Source: Hyphochytrium catenoides
Taxonomy: Eukaryota > Sar > Hyphochytriomycetes > Hyphochytriales > Hyphochytriaceae
DNA length: 38,517 nt
Direction: 5' to 3'
NCBI GenBank assembly: GCA_900088475.1
Contig: FLMG01000804.1
Span: forward strand, 316 to 38,832
Below the pieces are notes generated by a model. It did not search any database. It saw nothing but the letters and a program-made list of their open reading frames with translations, and was not told where the DNA came from. This document shows positions 1-10,673 of this stretch, one piece after another (the first letter of the stretch is position 1; each line of letters starts with the position of its first letter). Made by a program: the position numbers and the translations under genes.

Positions 1-281
1 GCGTTCTGGTTCTCTGCTTCGTTGCTTCTGTCTTGTCCTTGGCCTCCTGACGCTAGTACTCATCCCGCTCGTTCCTTTTACTGCCGAAACTCTCGCTTTC
101 TGTGTCTGTGCGTGGCCTTGTCTGTGGTGCCTCTGCTTAAGACTTGCAGAAGTCCTCTCTTTGCTTTCTGATCTGCGGCATAACTGTGATGTTGGCCTGA
201 CTTTACTTGCCTGATGAACCTTATATTCTTTGTGTGGCCCCTAACTTTCCCTCCCTATCACCGCCTTTCCCACCGCTGTAG
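1..281 (+). other. Intron sequence 5' of the uS9 exon
   Basis: This stretch is T/C-rich and shows no coding similarity in any frame. It ends in a pyrimidine-rich run followed by TAG at 279-281, directly before the recognisable uS9 coding sequence, so I read it as the 3' part of an intron. The N-terminal half of the ribosomal protein is not in it, so the earlier exons lie to the left of the window. Confidence 0.6.
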
Positions 282-504
282 AGCTGGCAAGTTTGATATC
301 TGGTGCACAGTGAAGGGCGGAGGTGTCTCTGGCCAAGCAGATGCAATAAAGCTCGGAGTTGCCAGAGCGCTGCAGCACTTCGACCCTGAACTTCGATGGC
401 CGCTCAAGATTCAAGGATTACTCAGGAGAGACCCAAGAGTGGTGGAGGAGAAGAAGTACGGCAGAAAGAAGGCGAGAAAGTCCTTCCAGTGGGTCAAGAG
501 ATAA
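282..504 (+). CDS. Ribosomal protein uS9, bacterial (organellar) type, last exon
   Basis: This exon encodes the C-terminal ~74 residues of a bacterial-type S9 protein of the small ribosomal subunit. The family signature is clear: [13 protein letters not shown], then [15 protein letters not shown], then [18 protein letters not shown], and the typical terminal arm ending in FQWVKR before a TAA stop. In the family this basic C-terminal tail reaches into the decoding centre and contacts P-site tRNA. The eukaryotic cytosolic homologue (RPS16) has a different tail, so a nuclear gene for a mitochondrial or plastid ribosome is the likely reading. The exon begins after the TAG at 279-281, with base 282 completing a split codon. 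The start codon, any transit peptide and the N-terminal half are outside the window, so I cannot say which organelle it serves. Confidence 0.9.
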
Positions 505-1121
505 GGACTCACAGAAGACGAGTCCAAGGGAAAAGGGAAAGGAGAGAGAGAAGGTCGAGGAACAAGTGGGTGTGGTGCCTGTCCGTATCCCATGTGTGGA
601 GCCTTTCCTCACTGCTGCCTCAGTCGGCACAGTGGCCTGGCTTCTAATATAAACTCAGCATTCATAAGTCACTTGTTTCAACACTGGAGCTCTCCATAAT
701 GATGCAGAATAATGGCACTAGAGAGAGAGAGACATCATCATCTCATTATTGAGTTGTATTGAGTTTGATGACCAGGCGGCTCGGGCTTGCATCCTTCTCT
801 TAACGGTATATGCATGGTCGGCTATTGCCTCCTTACCTCTATCCAGTAGCAGACCACCCACAAAACCCCTCGCAGCGTCACCCTCCACTCCCGCGACCGA
901 CAAGCTACCTCTTTCCTTATTGCCAATTTCATCTCTTCAGTTCCCTTGCTGTCTAGACACTAGATCCTGTTAGCTCGTATTCGACCGCCAGATAGAGTCA
1001 AAAACTCTGACAGGGTCCCAAACGGCCCATCCTGGAGAATGGACTTTATCCTCCACGAGCATTAGCTTGTTGGGCAGCAGGAACAGTGCAAGATTTGACC
1101 AGCCCACTGTCCCTCTCGACC
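505..1121. other. Convergent intergenic region, uS9 and SR-rich gene
   Basis: These 617 bases lie between the stop codon of the + strand uS9 gene and the stop codon of the - strand SR-rich gene, so they hold two 3' UTRs. Short open frames here (for example 749-973) show no recognisable motif. A short GA repeat lies at about 720-731. I see no RNA gene. Confidence 0.5.
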
Positions 1122-2279
1122 TCAGTCATACATCGTATTATAGAAGCGCAATAGCTCTTGCCTGTTCTTCTCTCGCTGCAAGTCGGCTTCCGTCTTATCA
1201 ATCTTCCTCTTGATCTTCTTCCCGCTGATTGCACTTCGAAGAGTTGCTGAGTCGCTATCGCTCGAGGACGAGGAAGACGATGAAGAACTGTCGTCTCGGC
1301 TCTTTTTGGAGCAAGGAAGGGCAAAGGCAGCGCCAACTGGTTAGCGGCGTCTGGGTAATCAAACGGAACGAGAAGAGAACGAGAGAGACGGAGAATAAAA
1401 AATAAAAGAGGACAAGTAGTCCCAACGTAGCGGATAAAAACTAAGGGCACCAGGAGCTCATGAGGCGAAGGGAAGAAGAACTTAAGTGTGAAGGAGAAGC
1501 GGGGATTCTCGAAAAACAAGCCGCTTTACCCTCTTCTTTTTTGACTTCGCGTCTTTCTTCCTTTTCTCCTTCTTGCCGGACTTCTTCTTACTCTTCTTCT
1601 TCCTCTCACTATCGCGATCCTTTTTTTTCTCTCTTTTACTCCTGTCCCTCGAGCGTCCTCTCGTGCTCCTCTCTTCCCTGGACCGCTTCTTGCCATACCT
1701 ATCCTGGACGATCATATGGCCGTAGACTTGTGGATGTTAGAAGGGGGCGATGAAGGCGATAATAGGCGATAACGCGCTTTGCAAGTCTATGGCGAGAGAC
1801 AGAGAGTATACAGAAGAGACAGAGAGAAACCAAGAAGACAAGGGTAACTGGAGACGTGTGTCTCACATCATCGCTGCTAGCGTCGGCCGCGGAAAGGGAT
1901 CCACTTCGCTCTCTCCTCTTATATTTGGCATCTTCTTTCCGGTGATCTCTGGGAGATAAGCTCCGGCTGTGCTTCCGCTCTCGCCTTTTTGTGGACGATG
2001 CCTGCGGCGACCTTGAAGAACTGTGACAGAATATTTTCGAAGGGTAATTAGGAACGATTGACCGGGTTGGTCGCTCACTGCACATCGCCTGCACCTTCTA
2101 CGGCTTCTTCTAGCATCTACTTCGCTTCTATCTCTGCTGCGATCCCTATGCCGGCTTCGGGATCTTGACCGCCGCCTTGACCCTAGAACAGGCAGAGAAA
2201 TCACATCGATGGAGATTCAACAGGACTGCGGTATGGGTCACTTACGGTCATCATATCTATCTTGGCTTCTCGATGGCAT
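1122..2279 (-). CDS. SR-rich (RS-repeat) nuclear protein, 209 aa, five exons
   Basis: Five exons in phase (2279-2246, 2182-2095, 2020-1867, 1703-1530, 1301-1122) give a 209-residue protein starting MPSRSQDRYDDRSRRR. Nearly the whole length is arginine/serine dipeptides (such as SRSRSRHRDRSRDRS), followed by a long lysine-rich block (KKKSKKKSGKKEKRKK), a run of ten serines, and a distinct C-terminal tail, LQREKNRQELLRFYNTMYD. There is no RRM, zinc finger or other folded domain. RS-rich proteins of this kind usually sit in nuclear speckles and act in pre-mRNA splicing or mRNP assembly, with the RS part phosphorylated; that role is inferred from composition only. The conserved-looking C-terminal tail is the best handle for finding orthologues. 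The introns (63, 74, 163 and 228 nt) all have GT...AG ends. The gene is divergent from SEC31 and shares a 695-base upstream region with it. The chosen start is the first ATG that keeps frame into exon 2. Confidence 0.8.
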
Positions 2280-2974
2280 CCTTACGTGCACTGTATCTTG
2301 ACTCTCACAGCACTAGACCCCTCTTCTGCCGCCACCTACTCTCACCCTAAGTGGAACCTTCCTTAAGCATCGGCAGATTAGCCGATAAATCTCCGAATCT
2401 TCAGTTTTTCACTCTCAGAAATGTGCTGAAGCTTCACACAGAGATTCATAATCGGCAAACTTGAAACCGTAACGTACATTTTAGATTCGTATATTCTACG
2501 GATAGAGTCAAAGATACAATCCTAAATTAGTTTGGAGCCTGGCGCATACTACTATGAACAGTCTGACTAAACAAAGGTACACTCCATCTTTCTCTCATTA
2601 CTACTGCCCCTGGAAACCCTAAGTTTACTTCAGCTCCTGCGGTGTGGGAGCCTTGACCCTGCTAAACTCTTAGGCGAAGCGCAGATGGCGCTGTTCTCGA
2701 GGTAATAAAAGACGGCAAACTCAATGCGGAACGGAGCTTCATGAAATCTGCAGAGGGAAAGAGGCGTTCTTCAGGGGCAGAGAGAGAGCGCGCATTGAGC
2801 CTCATTGAGATTTGTTCTGCGGCGGGGCTAGGGACGAAGGTCCTCAAGGGATTTGCTGCCCTCTTCAGTCTGTTTAGGCTTGCGGACAGTAAGGTAGTTC
2901 GCTAAGATCAAGGGTCGAAGTGGGTCTTCGCAAGAAGAAAGTCAGCTGTTAGAAAGCAGGGATAGGTTGTCAGG
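2280..2974. promoter_or_regulatory. Divergent promoter region between SR-rich gene and SEC31
   Basis: The SR-rich gene starts leftwards at 2279 and SEC31 starts rightwards at 2975, so both promoters and 5' UTRs must lie in these 695 bases. The middle part (about 2400-2540) is AT-richer than the flanks. I do not see a convincing TATA element or a strong repeat. Confidence 0.5.
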
Positions 2975-5900
2975 ATGTCTCTGTTAAAGGAGATTCCTGA
3001 CAAGGGTGCCACTGTGGCATGGAGTACGGCCTCCGCTTATCCAAACATCATTGCGGTGGGCTCTAAAGAAGGGGGAGGAGTCGGTTTTGATAACTATGGA
3101 GGGGAACTGGAGCTATACCGCGTAGACTTTGAGAACAACAACCCCAGCCCCGTCAATGCAGGCAGCGTCAAGACTACGGCCCGATTTTCCTCCTTGGCGT
3201 GGAGCAAAATGAGCAAGCAAAGCGCAAAGTTCCCTTGCGGGATCATCGCAGGAGGTGAGATATGCTTTGGTCCTTGCCTGACGTTGTAACCACTTTGCTT
3301 CCACGCACTGTGTCTCATGCTGCTAGTCGTCCCATCTTCCGTATCTCTTCATCTCGTTCTTCATTGCCTTTGATAAGCTCCAGCGGGGCCAGGTTGGTCT
3401 TCTTCCGCTGTGCCTCTTTGGATACTGCTATTCTCATCTCACCCGGGAATTATATGAAGGGATGTCGGACGGCACTGTCAACATTTGGGACCCGCTGAAG
3501 CTGATGCGCAATGAAGGCGCGCAGTCGCAGCTAGCACGTGTCCAAAGGCACAAAGGCGCTGTCAAGGGATTGCAGTTTAACCCACATCGAGACAGTTCAC
3601 ATCTTCTGGGCTCGGGGGGAGCCGATAACGAGGTTTACATCATGGCGTTGGAACGGCCTGATGCACCGACTATCTTTTCCCCCGGCGAAGCTGTTAAACA
3701 CAATGCTGAGGTGAGCTGCGTAGCCTGGAACACGCAGGTAGCCCACATTCTGGCCACCGGAGCTTCGAACGGGATCTGCATGATCTGGGATCTCAAGCAG
3801 AAGAGACCATGGTGCTCTCTCACAGATCCTCATCGCGCTCCCGTCTCTTCGGTGGCATGGAACCCTACAGAGGCCCAGCACATCATCACGGCCTCCGAGG
3901 ATGACCAAAAGCCCGTCATCAGACTGTGGGATCTGCGAAGCTCTACGTCTACGCCTCTGGCTGAGCTAAACGGCCACACGGCAGGTAGATTTCTGGCTGT
4001 TTAGCTGTTATGCCCTCCTCCTTATGTTGGGTCGTTTTCCTGTCCGTCCTCAGTCCCTTTGATCGCGTTGTTCACTTCTTGAGGGTGTTTCTATCGACTT
4101 TCCTCTTCCTAGTCCGTCGTTGCAGCGTCGATGTAGCCTCCGGTGCCATTTCACCAATCTTTGTCTTACACTCTTGTCTTCGCAGGGATCCTTTCCATCT
4201 CCTGGTGTCACTACGACACGGGTTTGCTGCTCTCCTGCGGGAAGGACAACAGAACCCTTCTCTGGGATCTTTTTTCTGGCAAGAGTATCTTCGAGCTACC
4301 GTCAACTGGCACGATGGAGCAGCCACAGGCGCCTGGCGGGTTCTTCGGTGCCGCTGGAGGCGGCCAACGGCGGTATGATGTCCAGTGGGCCCCTCACATC
4401 CCGGCGGTGATCTCCACCTGCTCCTTCGACCGCAAGGTACAAGTGTTTGGCATGGCTGGAGCCGGCAGCAAGACCTCGACGAGGGCTCCCAAATGGCTAC
4501 GCCGTCCTTGTGGTGAGTCTGCGAAAATATTCGCTTTGATGGTGTATGTTTGGCAATCCAAGAGTGGTTAGGCACGCCTTTAGGCTGCTCTGTCACACGT
4601 CTTTGGTGCCTCTCTTATCTAGCTTTCAGGTCTAGTACGAGAACGATCACTCTTCCTCACGTACCCCCGACGTTTTCGTTTCGATCTTTTCGCTTCTTAT
4701 AGGTGTCTCCTGGGGCTTTGGTGGCAAGCTCGTATCGTTCTCCAGCGGTCCTGCTGGAAACTCAATGGGCATGCCAAACCCGCAAGCTATGTCGAAGATG
4801 GTGCAGATTAGGCAGGTCATTACGGAACCAGAAGTGGTCGATGGCGCGGTGAAGTTCGAAGAGACCCTAAATAGCAAGGATTTCAAGGCATTTTGCAAGG
4901 ATAAAGCGGCGAGTGCAAAGACAGAGCACGACAAGAATGTCTGGAGCTTCATGCAGATACTTTTTGAGAAGGACGCGCGACAGCAGCTCTTGTTGCAGCT
5001 CGGCTTCGACGCTGAGGTGGTAACCAAAGAAGCTGCGAAATATAGTCAGAAGCCTAAAACGCCGGGAGATGCAGCAGCAACCTCGACGCCAGCATCTGAA
5101 ACGGGCTCTGCTACTGGGTCTGAGACAAGAAGTATGGCGGAAGCCTTTGCCCCGTCAAATGGTCCAAGCGGCGCGGACATCTTTAATGCTCCTGCGGCAG
5201 GAGCGGAAGAGGTGCCGGGGATGACAGAACTGTCGCTCGAGGGTGTTGACTCTAAGCCAGGGGACGGGGAAGCCGATCAGAAGCCTGCCTCGGACGATAA
5301 GAAGGAGGACGCACCCATCGCAAAAGCTATCGAAGCACTCTCTTCCCTCGCCCCTTCTCTCGGGCCACGCAGCCCTGTCCAGGGCGGTCCAGTGCCAACG
5401 TATACGAAGGAATCTGAGGACATGATTAAGCGTGCGCTTCTAGTAGGAAACTTTGAAGCAGCCGTGGACTGCTGTCTGTTCCACAATCAGCTGGCAGACG
5501 CTCTTCTCTTAGCCACCTGTGGAGGCCCAGAGCTCTGGGCAAGGACGCAGGAGGCCTACTTTGCAAGGCAGCAACGGCCTTTCTTGAAGCTTGTCTCCGC
5601 TATCATCAAGTCAGAGCTAGGACAATTGGTTGCGTCGTCAGACCTTAATAAGTGGAAAGAAACTCTGGCCATTCTCAGCACCTACGGCAAGAGTGAGGAG
5701 TTTCCGTCCCTGTGTGAGGCACTGGCTAACAGATTGGAAAGTGAACGGAAGGACATCCGTAGCGCCATGCTCTGTTATATGTGCGCCGTCAACGTTAAGA
5801 AGACCGTTGCAGTTTGGGTCAAGGAGGCCGCGCGGTCAGCCACCGTCATTGGCTCCACAGCAGCCTTGCAAGACTTGGTAGAGAAAGTCTCCATCTTCCG

Positions 5901-7558
5901 CCAGGCGCTTTTAGATCAGGGTGACCAGGATCTGGGCGGTGAAGTGGCTCGGCACTTTGCGAACTACGCGGCGCTACTAGCCTCCCAAGGCCGCGTAGAC
6001 TTGGCTACCAAGTACGCAATTTTCCAGGACGAGAGCTGTACTTTGCTGAGGGACAGGCTGGAGCAAGCGCAGCAGACGAGTGCTCCCTCTGCAGGTGGGT
6101 GGGGTCAGACTGCAGCAAAACCCCAGCAAGCAGCTGCCACCAACTACGGAACTCAGCAGCCAAGGGCGGGCTATGGTGCTGCAGCGGCGCCCTCCCCGGT
6201 CCCAAGCGCTGCAGCGCCCGCGTATGGTGCTGCAAGTGGAGGGTACGGAGCTCCGGCCACAGGAGCAGTGGGAGGCTATGGCGCATCTGCAACGGGAGCC
6301 GCGACAGGCTATGGAGCGTATGGGGTTCCTTCCGCAGCAGCGTCTGCGGCAACATATGGCCAGCCTGCAGCTGTACCGCAGCCTGTCGCTGCAACAGGAT
6401 ATGGAGGTCAGGCAGGTGGAGGCTACGGGACAGGTGCACCAACCTCACAATATGGAGCGGGCTCCTCTTATGGAACAGGGGCCTCATACCCTCAGACCTC
6501 CGCTTATGCAGCGCCAACTCCGGTCCCTACCCCCGCGGCCCCCTATGGGGCAGCCCCTGCTGCTGCCGCAGGTGGGAGCTTCGGAGTGTCAACCGCTTCG
6601 ACCCCTGCTCCTCCATCTTCGTATAGCATGGGCGGCGCCTCAGGCGGCTATGGAGGTCAAGGGTTCGGTGCTTCTGCTTACGGCTCAGCTCCTGTCCCAA
6701 CTCCTCCAGTTCCTTCTTCTACACCTCTGGATGCCGCTCGTGCCGCCACGCTCGCAGGAAGAGCACCCTCTTCTGTGCCTGACATTAGAGAGGCTAAGAA
6801 GGACGGCTTTGTGAGCAGCGTAGGGAATAAGGACTTGGCGAAGAAGTATGGCAATCAGGTTTCTCTGTCTCCGCGGCCAGCGACCGAGACTTCAGCGGTA
6901 GCTGAGGTTCCAGCTCCTCCTCCTCCGCCCCCAGGCGATGTATCCAACGTCGCAAGGGAGAGTATGCCAATCGTCGAAGCTTTCCGAGGGCTGATCGACC
7001 TTCTTGCCAACATTGACCTCTCAGCGGTAAGTAGGTGAAGAGTCTGGAAAGCAGGCATAAACGTGTGGCGTGGAATGCTCGCCATTCATTCGCCTCTTCC
7101 TATCTTCTCCCTACTGGACACTAGACTTGTACCTCTGTTGTCCCTTTCTGTTTGTTTGCCGCTAAATGTTACTTTGGACGCTCTGTTCAGTTCTCAGTCA
7201 GCGACAGACCTGGTCTAGCTCTCAAAGTTGCCTTAGCGGTGTTTCAACCTCGTCATGAAGACTAAACTTGTCTTGTTTGCACCCTTCACTTCCCTCTGTT
7301 GTTCTACAGCCTGAGAGAAAACAGCTACAGGAGATTGAGAAGAGCCGGGATGCTCTTTTCTCGAAACTAAACTCGAACGCTGTGAGCCCTGACGTCCTCG
7401 CCAAGCTGCTGGAGATGGCACAGCTCTTCGCTGTCAGAGACTATCGTGGAGCCCATAACATCAACACGGCTTTGACCACATCAGCTTGGGACCAGAACAA
7501 GGACTGGCTAAAAGGGACGAAGTTCCTCATCCAGCTTGCACAGAAGAAGAACGTGTAG
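2975..7558 (+). CDS. SEC31: COPII outer coat protein Sec31, 1234 aa, five exons
   Basis: Exons 2975-3254, 3460-3984, 4186-4512, 4703-7026 and 7310-7558 join in phase to a 1234-residue protein, the usual Sec31 length. Sec31 pairs with Sec13 to form the outer cage of COPII vesicles at ER exit sites and stimulates Sar1 GTP hydrolysis. The N-terminal ~375 residues form the WD40 propeller, with typical strands such as GGMSDGTVNIWDP, VAWNPTEAQHIITASEDD and CGKDNRTLLWDLF, and the family motif WLRRPCG...WGFGGKL spans the exon 3/4 junction. From about residue 600 comes the alpha-helical ACE1-type region that joins Sec13 and dimerises. Residues ~840-1050 are a Gly/Ala/Tyr/Pro-rich disordered linker, and there is a proline run (PPPPPPP) near residue 1120. 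The last exon encodes the conserved helical C-terminus (AQLFAVRDYRGAHNIN, then WLKGTKFLIQLAQ). Introns run from 190 to 283 nt. The low-complexity linker produces long open frames on other strands that are not genes. Confidence 0.95.
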
Positions 7559-7956
7559 GGCTTTAGGTAGGGTGATAGCTGTAGAAGAAGATAAAAGGAA
7601 AGAGAGAATGACAGACAAAGAGAGGGAAAAGTGAAGGAGAAGGAGAGTAGTCTGACTAGCTCTGTTCTACCATGAGCAGAAGAGATGGAGAGAGCCGCAC
7701 CTATATATGAAGGAATAAATGTCGGTATATTTTATTCAAATTGATATGTGACACAAAGTGGCAGTGCAATGTAGAGGACAAGCCGATCTAAACGGGAGAA
7801 TGGACATTATGAAAGAGCAACTGGAAAAGAAAGGGACCAAGAGTGGCATGATTTTTGCTAAAGGGGGCTAAGCACAAGGGAGAGGTGGACCACAGGGTAA
7901 GGGATTCGGAGAGGATGGACAAGAGCGTATGGCGGTGAGCGTGAGCGGAAGGTTTG
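7559..7956. other. Convergent intergenic region, SEC31 and GMPP
   Basis: These 398 bases separate the stop codons of two converging genes and hold their 3' UTRs. The first ~150 bases are purine-rich. An AATAAA at 7714-7719, about 155 bases after the SEC31 stop, is a possible poly(A) signal. No coding or RNA feature is visible. Confidence 0.5.
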
Positions 7957-10673
7957 TCACATGACAATAGTGCCCGGCTCTGGGATGCTTGTGGCGATGG
8001 ACTTATGAGGCAAGATGAGCCCTCCGTTAATGTACTTCTCGTCCTTCACTTGTACATCTTCTCCCACAACAGTACAGCCTTCCAACCGACACTGCGAGAG
8101 AGAGGCAAACGTAGTTTGAGAGACCGGGATTAGATGAGAAGCATGTGAAGCAAAGGGAGGACCGCTCTGATGCAAGACGGTATGGCAGTCCTGGGCGATG
8201 AAAGGCCGGCAATTGTGGAAACGCAACATGTAAGCGTAGGGAGATATGGGCTTCGTCTGTAAGATAATATGGCAGCATGACGACTTGCAGTGGAAATCCA
8301 TAGAACTTAACCCCGTCTGATAGTCTTAGTCCTTCACTTACCCATCGTCCTATTGTGGACTGCCAGCCGATGATAGAGGAATGGATCCAAGAGTTGGAGC
8401 GTACTGTCACATTAGTAAGCAGCGTACTTCGAGCGAGCCTGACACCTATTAGGCATTAGACAGGTGAGAGTCGTATATACTAGACCTAAGAGCGCAGGTT
8501 AGGCTCCTGTCAACAGTCATTTGCAACGCAAGTTCATAACATTCCATACGGCAGCAACGCAAACCTGCCCCACCTTCTTCTATGATACAGCCTGAGCCAA
8601 TGACGACGTCCGGTCCCAGGATGCAGTCTCGACCGATCTTTGACGATGGATCCTTCAATAGAATAACGGGCACCGAAAGGAGAACGTCACGACCAACGAC
8701 AAGCTAAATAGTGTCAACCGTAGATGGAGAAGGCTGTAATACAGAGCGCCTCCGGGGCAGACCCAGGAAGTGTACCCAACAGAGAATGACAGGTTCGGGT
8801 GGCTAATGTGATTGAACTGCAGCTCCTGCTTACAATGAGCACATTTCCAATAATGTTGGGCCCTGACGCCAGTAACTCAGGGTTGTGCAGCCTCATATGC
8901 CGGAGATGTAAGCACATGCCGGTTAAGTAGTCCTGCGGGAGGGGATGAGAATTAGAAGCAAGGTCAAAAGCACTTCATCTTCTACTAGGAAGCAACCCTA
9001 ACCGCGTTAACCTAGAGCTTCCTTACTACTTTCCTCTTCTCAACTCTATTGCGGTTCGTACGCAACTCAATGTCCAAGAGATGGCGACGGCGCCGTCTCT
9101 GAACGGTTGCCTGTTTTCCCCGAAGGTAGATGATGAACGTGCAACCATTTCCATGCAACCATTTCCATGCACGAGTTGCACCATCCAGTTCCCAGCCAAA
9201 TGACTGGCTGGTCGCGTTTGCAAGACAATGACTAGGTAAAAGTGCACTGGACGCGCTATAGAGCAAACTACGTACTTTGGGTTGGCCGATGTCCATCCAG
9301 TATCCATGTAACAGGATTGCGTACAGCTGCTCCTCAGCTGCCATCTGGGGAAACACTTCTTTTTCTATTGATGTGGGACATAGCTAGAGGGCGAAGCAAG
9401 AGCAGGTTTTTGCGTCACCATTGATGGGAATGGTTAGGAATGGGAAGTCGCCTCGTCCTTAAAGAGCACGAAAGGATAGAGGAAGGGGAGCCATGAATAA
9501 GGCAAAACAAAAATCGCAGGAGGAGAAGCCAAGAGAGACCAACGATATAGAAGGACATGAAATAACTTGTCTTGGCCTCCCGACTTACTTCTATCCGGTC
9601 AAGAATGTCTCTATTCAGCAGGTAGATACCCGCATTGATCTTGTTGCTAATATAATCCATGGGCTTCTCTATAAATCTCTCTACTCGTCCATCCTCGGCA
9701 CACACGACTACTCCAAACTTCGAGGGCTCCTCTGCACGCGTCACCTACATGCCACGAGCAAGCTGTTAGTGTCTCTTCAGGTTGAATAAACGAGTAGCGG
9801 TAGAAAGTATGGCAGGGATGCACGTATGGCGTGAAGTAAGAAGAAGGTTAAGCCAGAGCTCGCCGTTTTAAAGCGAGACAGTACTCAGAGGCTCACAAGA
9901 ATGGTACCCTCCCCGCCATGCGCTAGATGGAAGTCAAGCATCTCCTGCAGTGGGTAGCCACAAACGATGTCACAATTCATGACGAAGAAAGCATCGCCAT
10001 CGTCAAGACTATCGCGGGCCAAGGCAAGGGGTCCGCCTAAAGGGTTCAAGTTAGCCTTAAATGACAACTCTAAGGGACCATGGGAGGCAGAAGACCCTTA
10101 GCCTGCAAGAATAATTGCAGCCAAAGCCATAGATTGGAAACAGACCACTGAGTGCCCTACCTGTCCCTAAAGGCTCCTGTTCATATGAGCAGGTGATCTT
10201 GACACCGTACTACAATCGTGCACAAAGGATAAGTGAGGAGGAATACTAGGGGAGCGGATGAGATGATGCATGGCGAAGGCACTGCGAAGATGAAGTAGCC
10301 CGCTACAATAGATGCCTTACCTCCTCCTCCATGGACGCAATAGCCTGCATCATAACCCGGGGCTGATAGTTAACAGCCAAGATAACCTCGGTGACTCCAA
10401 CCTTGCAAGGGCAGAACGATGGGAAAACCGGTGAGGCTGGAAAGAAAGCAGTTGCGTCTATTCCTTCTCCTAGACCAGATCAACCTCGATCCACTAGGGC
10501 TTTTGCTCTCGCTTAGAGGGTCGAATTCGGCACTCCTTCCGTACCTTAACCAGTGCTTCAATTTGGTGTCTGACGATGGACTTATTGCAGAACTCCACCA
10601 GCGGCTTGGGGCAGGAAAGGGTCAGCGGCCGCAATCTGGTGCCAAACCCCCCGACCAATATCAAGGCCTTCAT
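7957..10673 (-). CDS. Mannose-1-phosphate guanylyltransferase (GDP-mannose pyrophosphorylase), 359 aa, ten exons
   Basis: This enzyme makes GDP-mannose from mannose 1-phosphate and GTP in the cytosol. GDP-mannose feeds N-glycans, GPI anchors, cell-wall mannans and, in photosynthetic lineages, ascorbate. Ten exons (10673-10545, 10401-10321, 10209-10161, 10036-9897, 9744-9589, 9383-9276, 8932-8834, 8652-8574, 8445-8342, 8091-7957) join in phase to 359 residues, almost exactly the length of the catalytic beta subunit (GMPPB). The N-terminus carries the nucleotidyltransferase signature [20 protein letters not shown] at residues 9-28. Other family blocks follow: [55 protein letters not shown] and [15 protein letters not shown]. 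From about residue 230 hexapeptide-like repeats form the left-handed beta-helix ([20 protein letters not shown]), ending [17 protein letters not shown]. Residue 187 is Cys where the family usually has Arg in [12 protein letters not shown]. The start is the ATG before [10 protein letters not shown], the usual N-terminus. Confidence 0.95.

Noticed and set aside
1727-1866. An acceptor at 1727 (exon beginning TCTACGGCCATATG) in the SR-rich gene
   Set aside because: It does not match the phase of the donor at 1866; the acceptor at 1704 does and leads straight into DRYGKKRSREER.
6005-6814. Long open frames on both strands inside SEC31 (244 codons at 6080-6814, 170 codons at 6517-6005)
   Set aside because: They are shifted readings of the Gly/Ala/Tyr/Pro-rich linker of Sec31, whose repetitive codons leave few stops; they show no motif.
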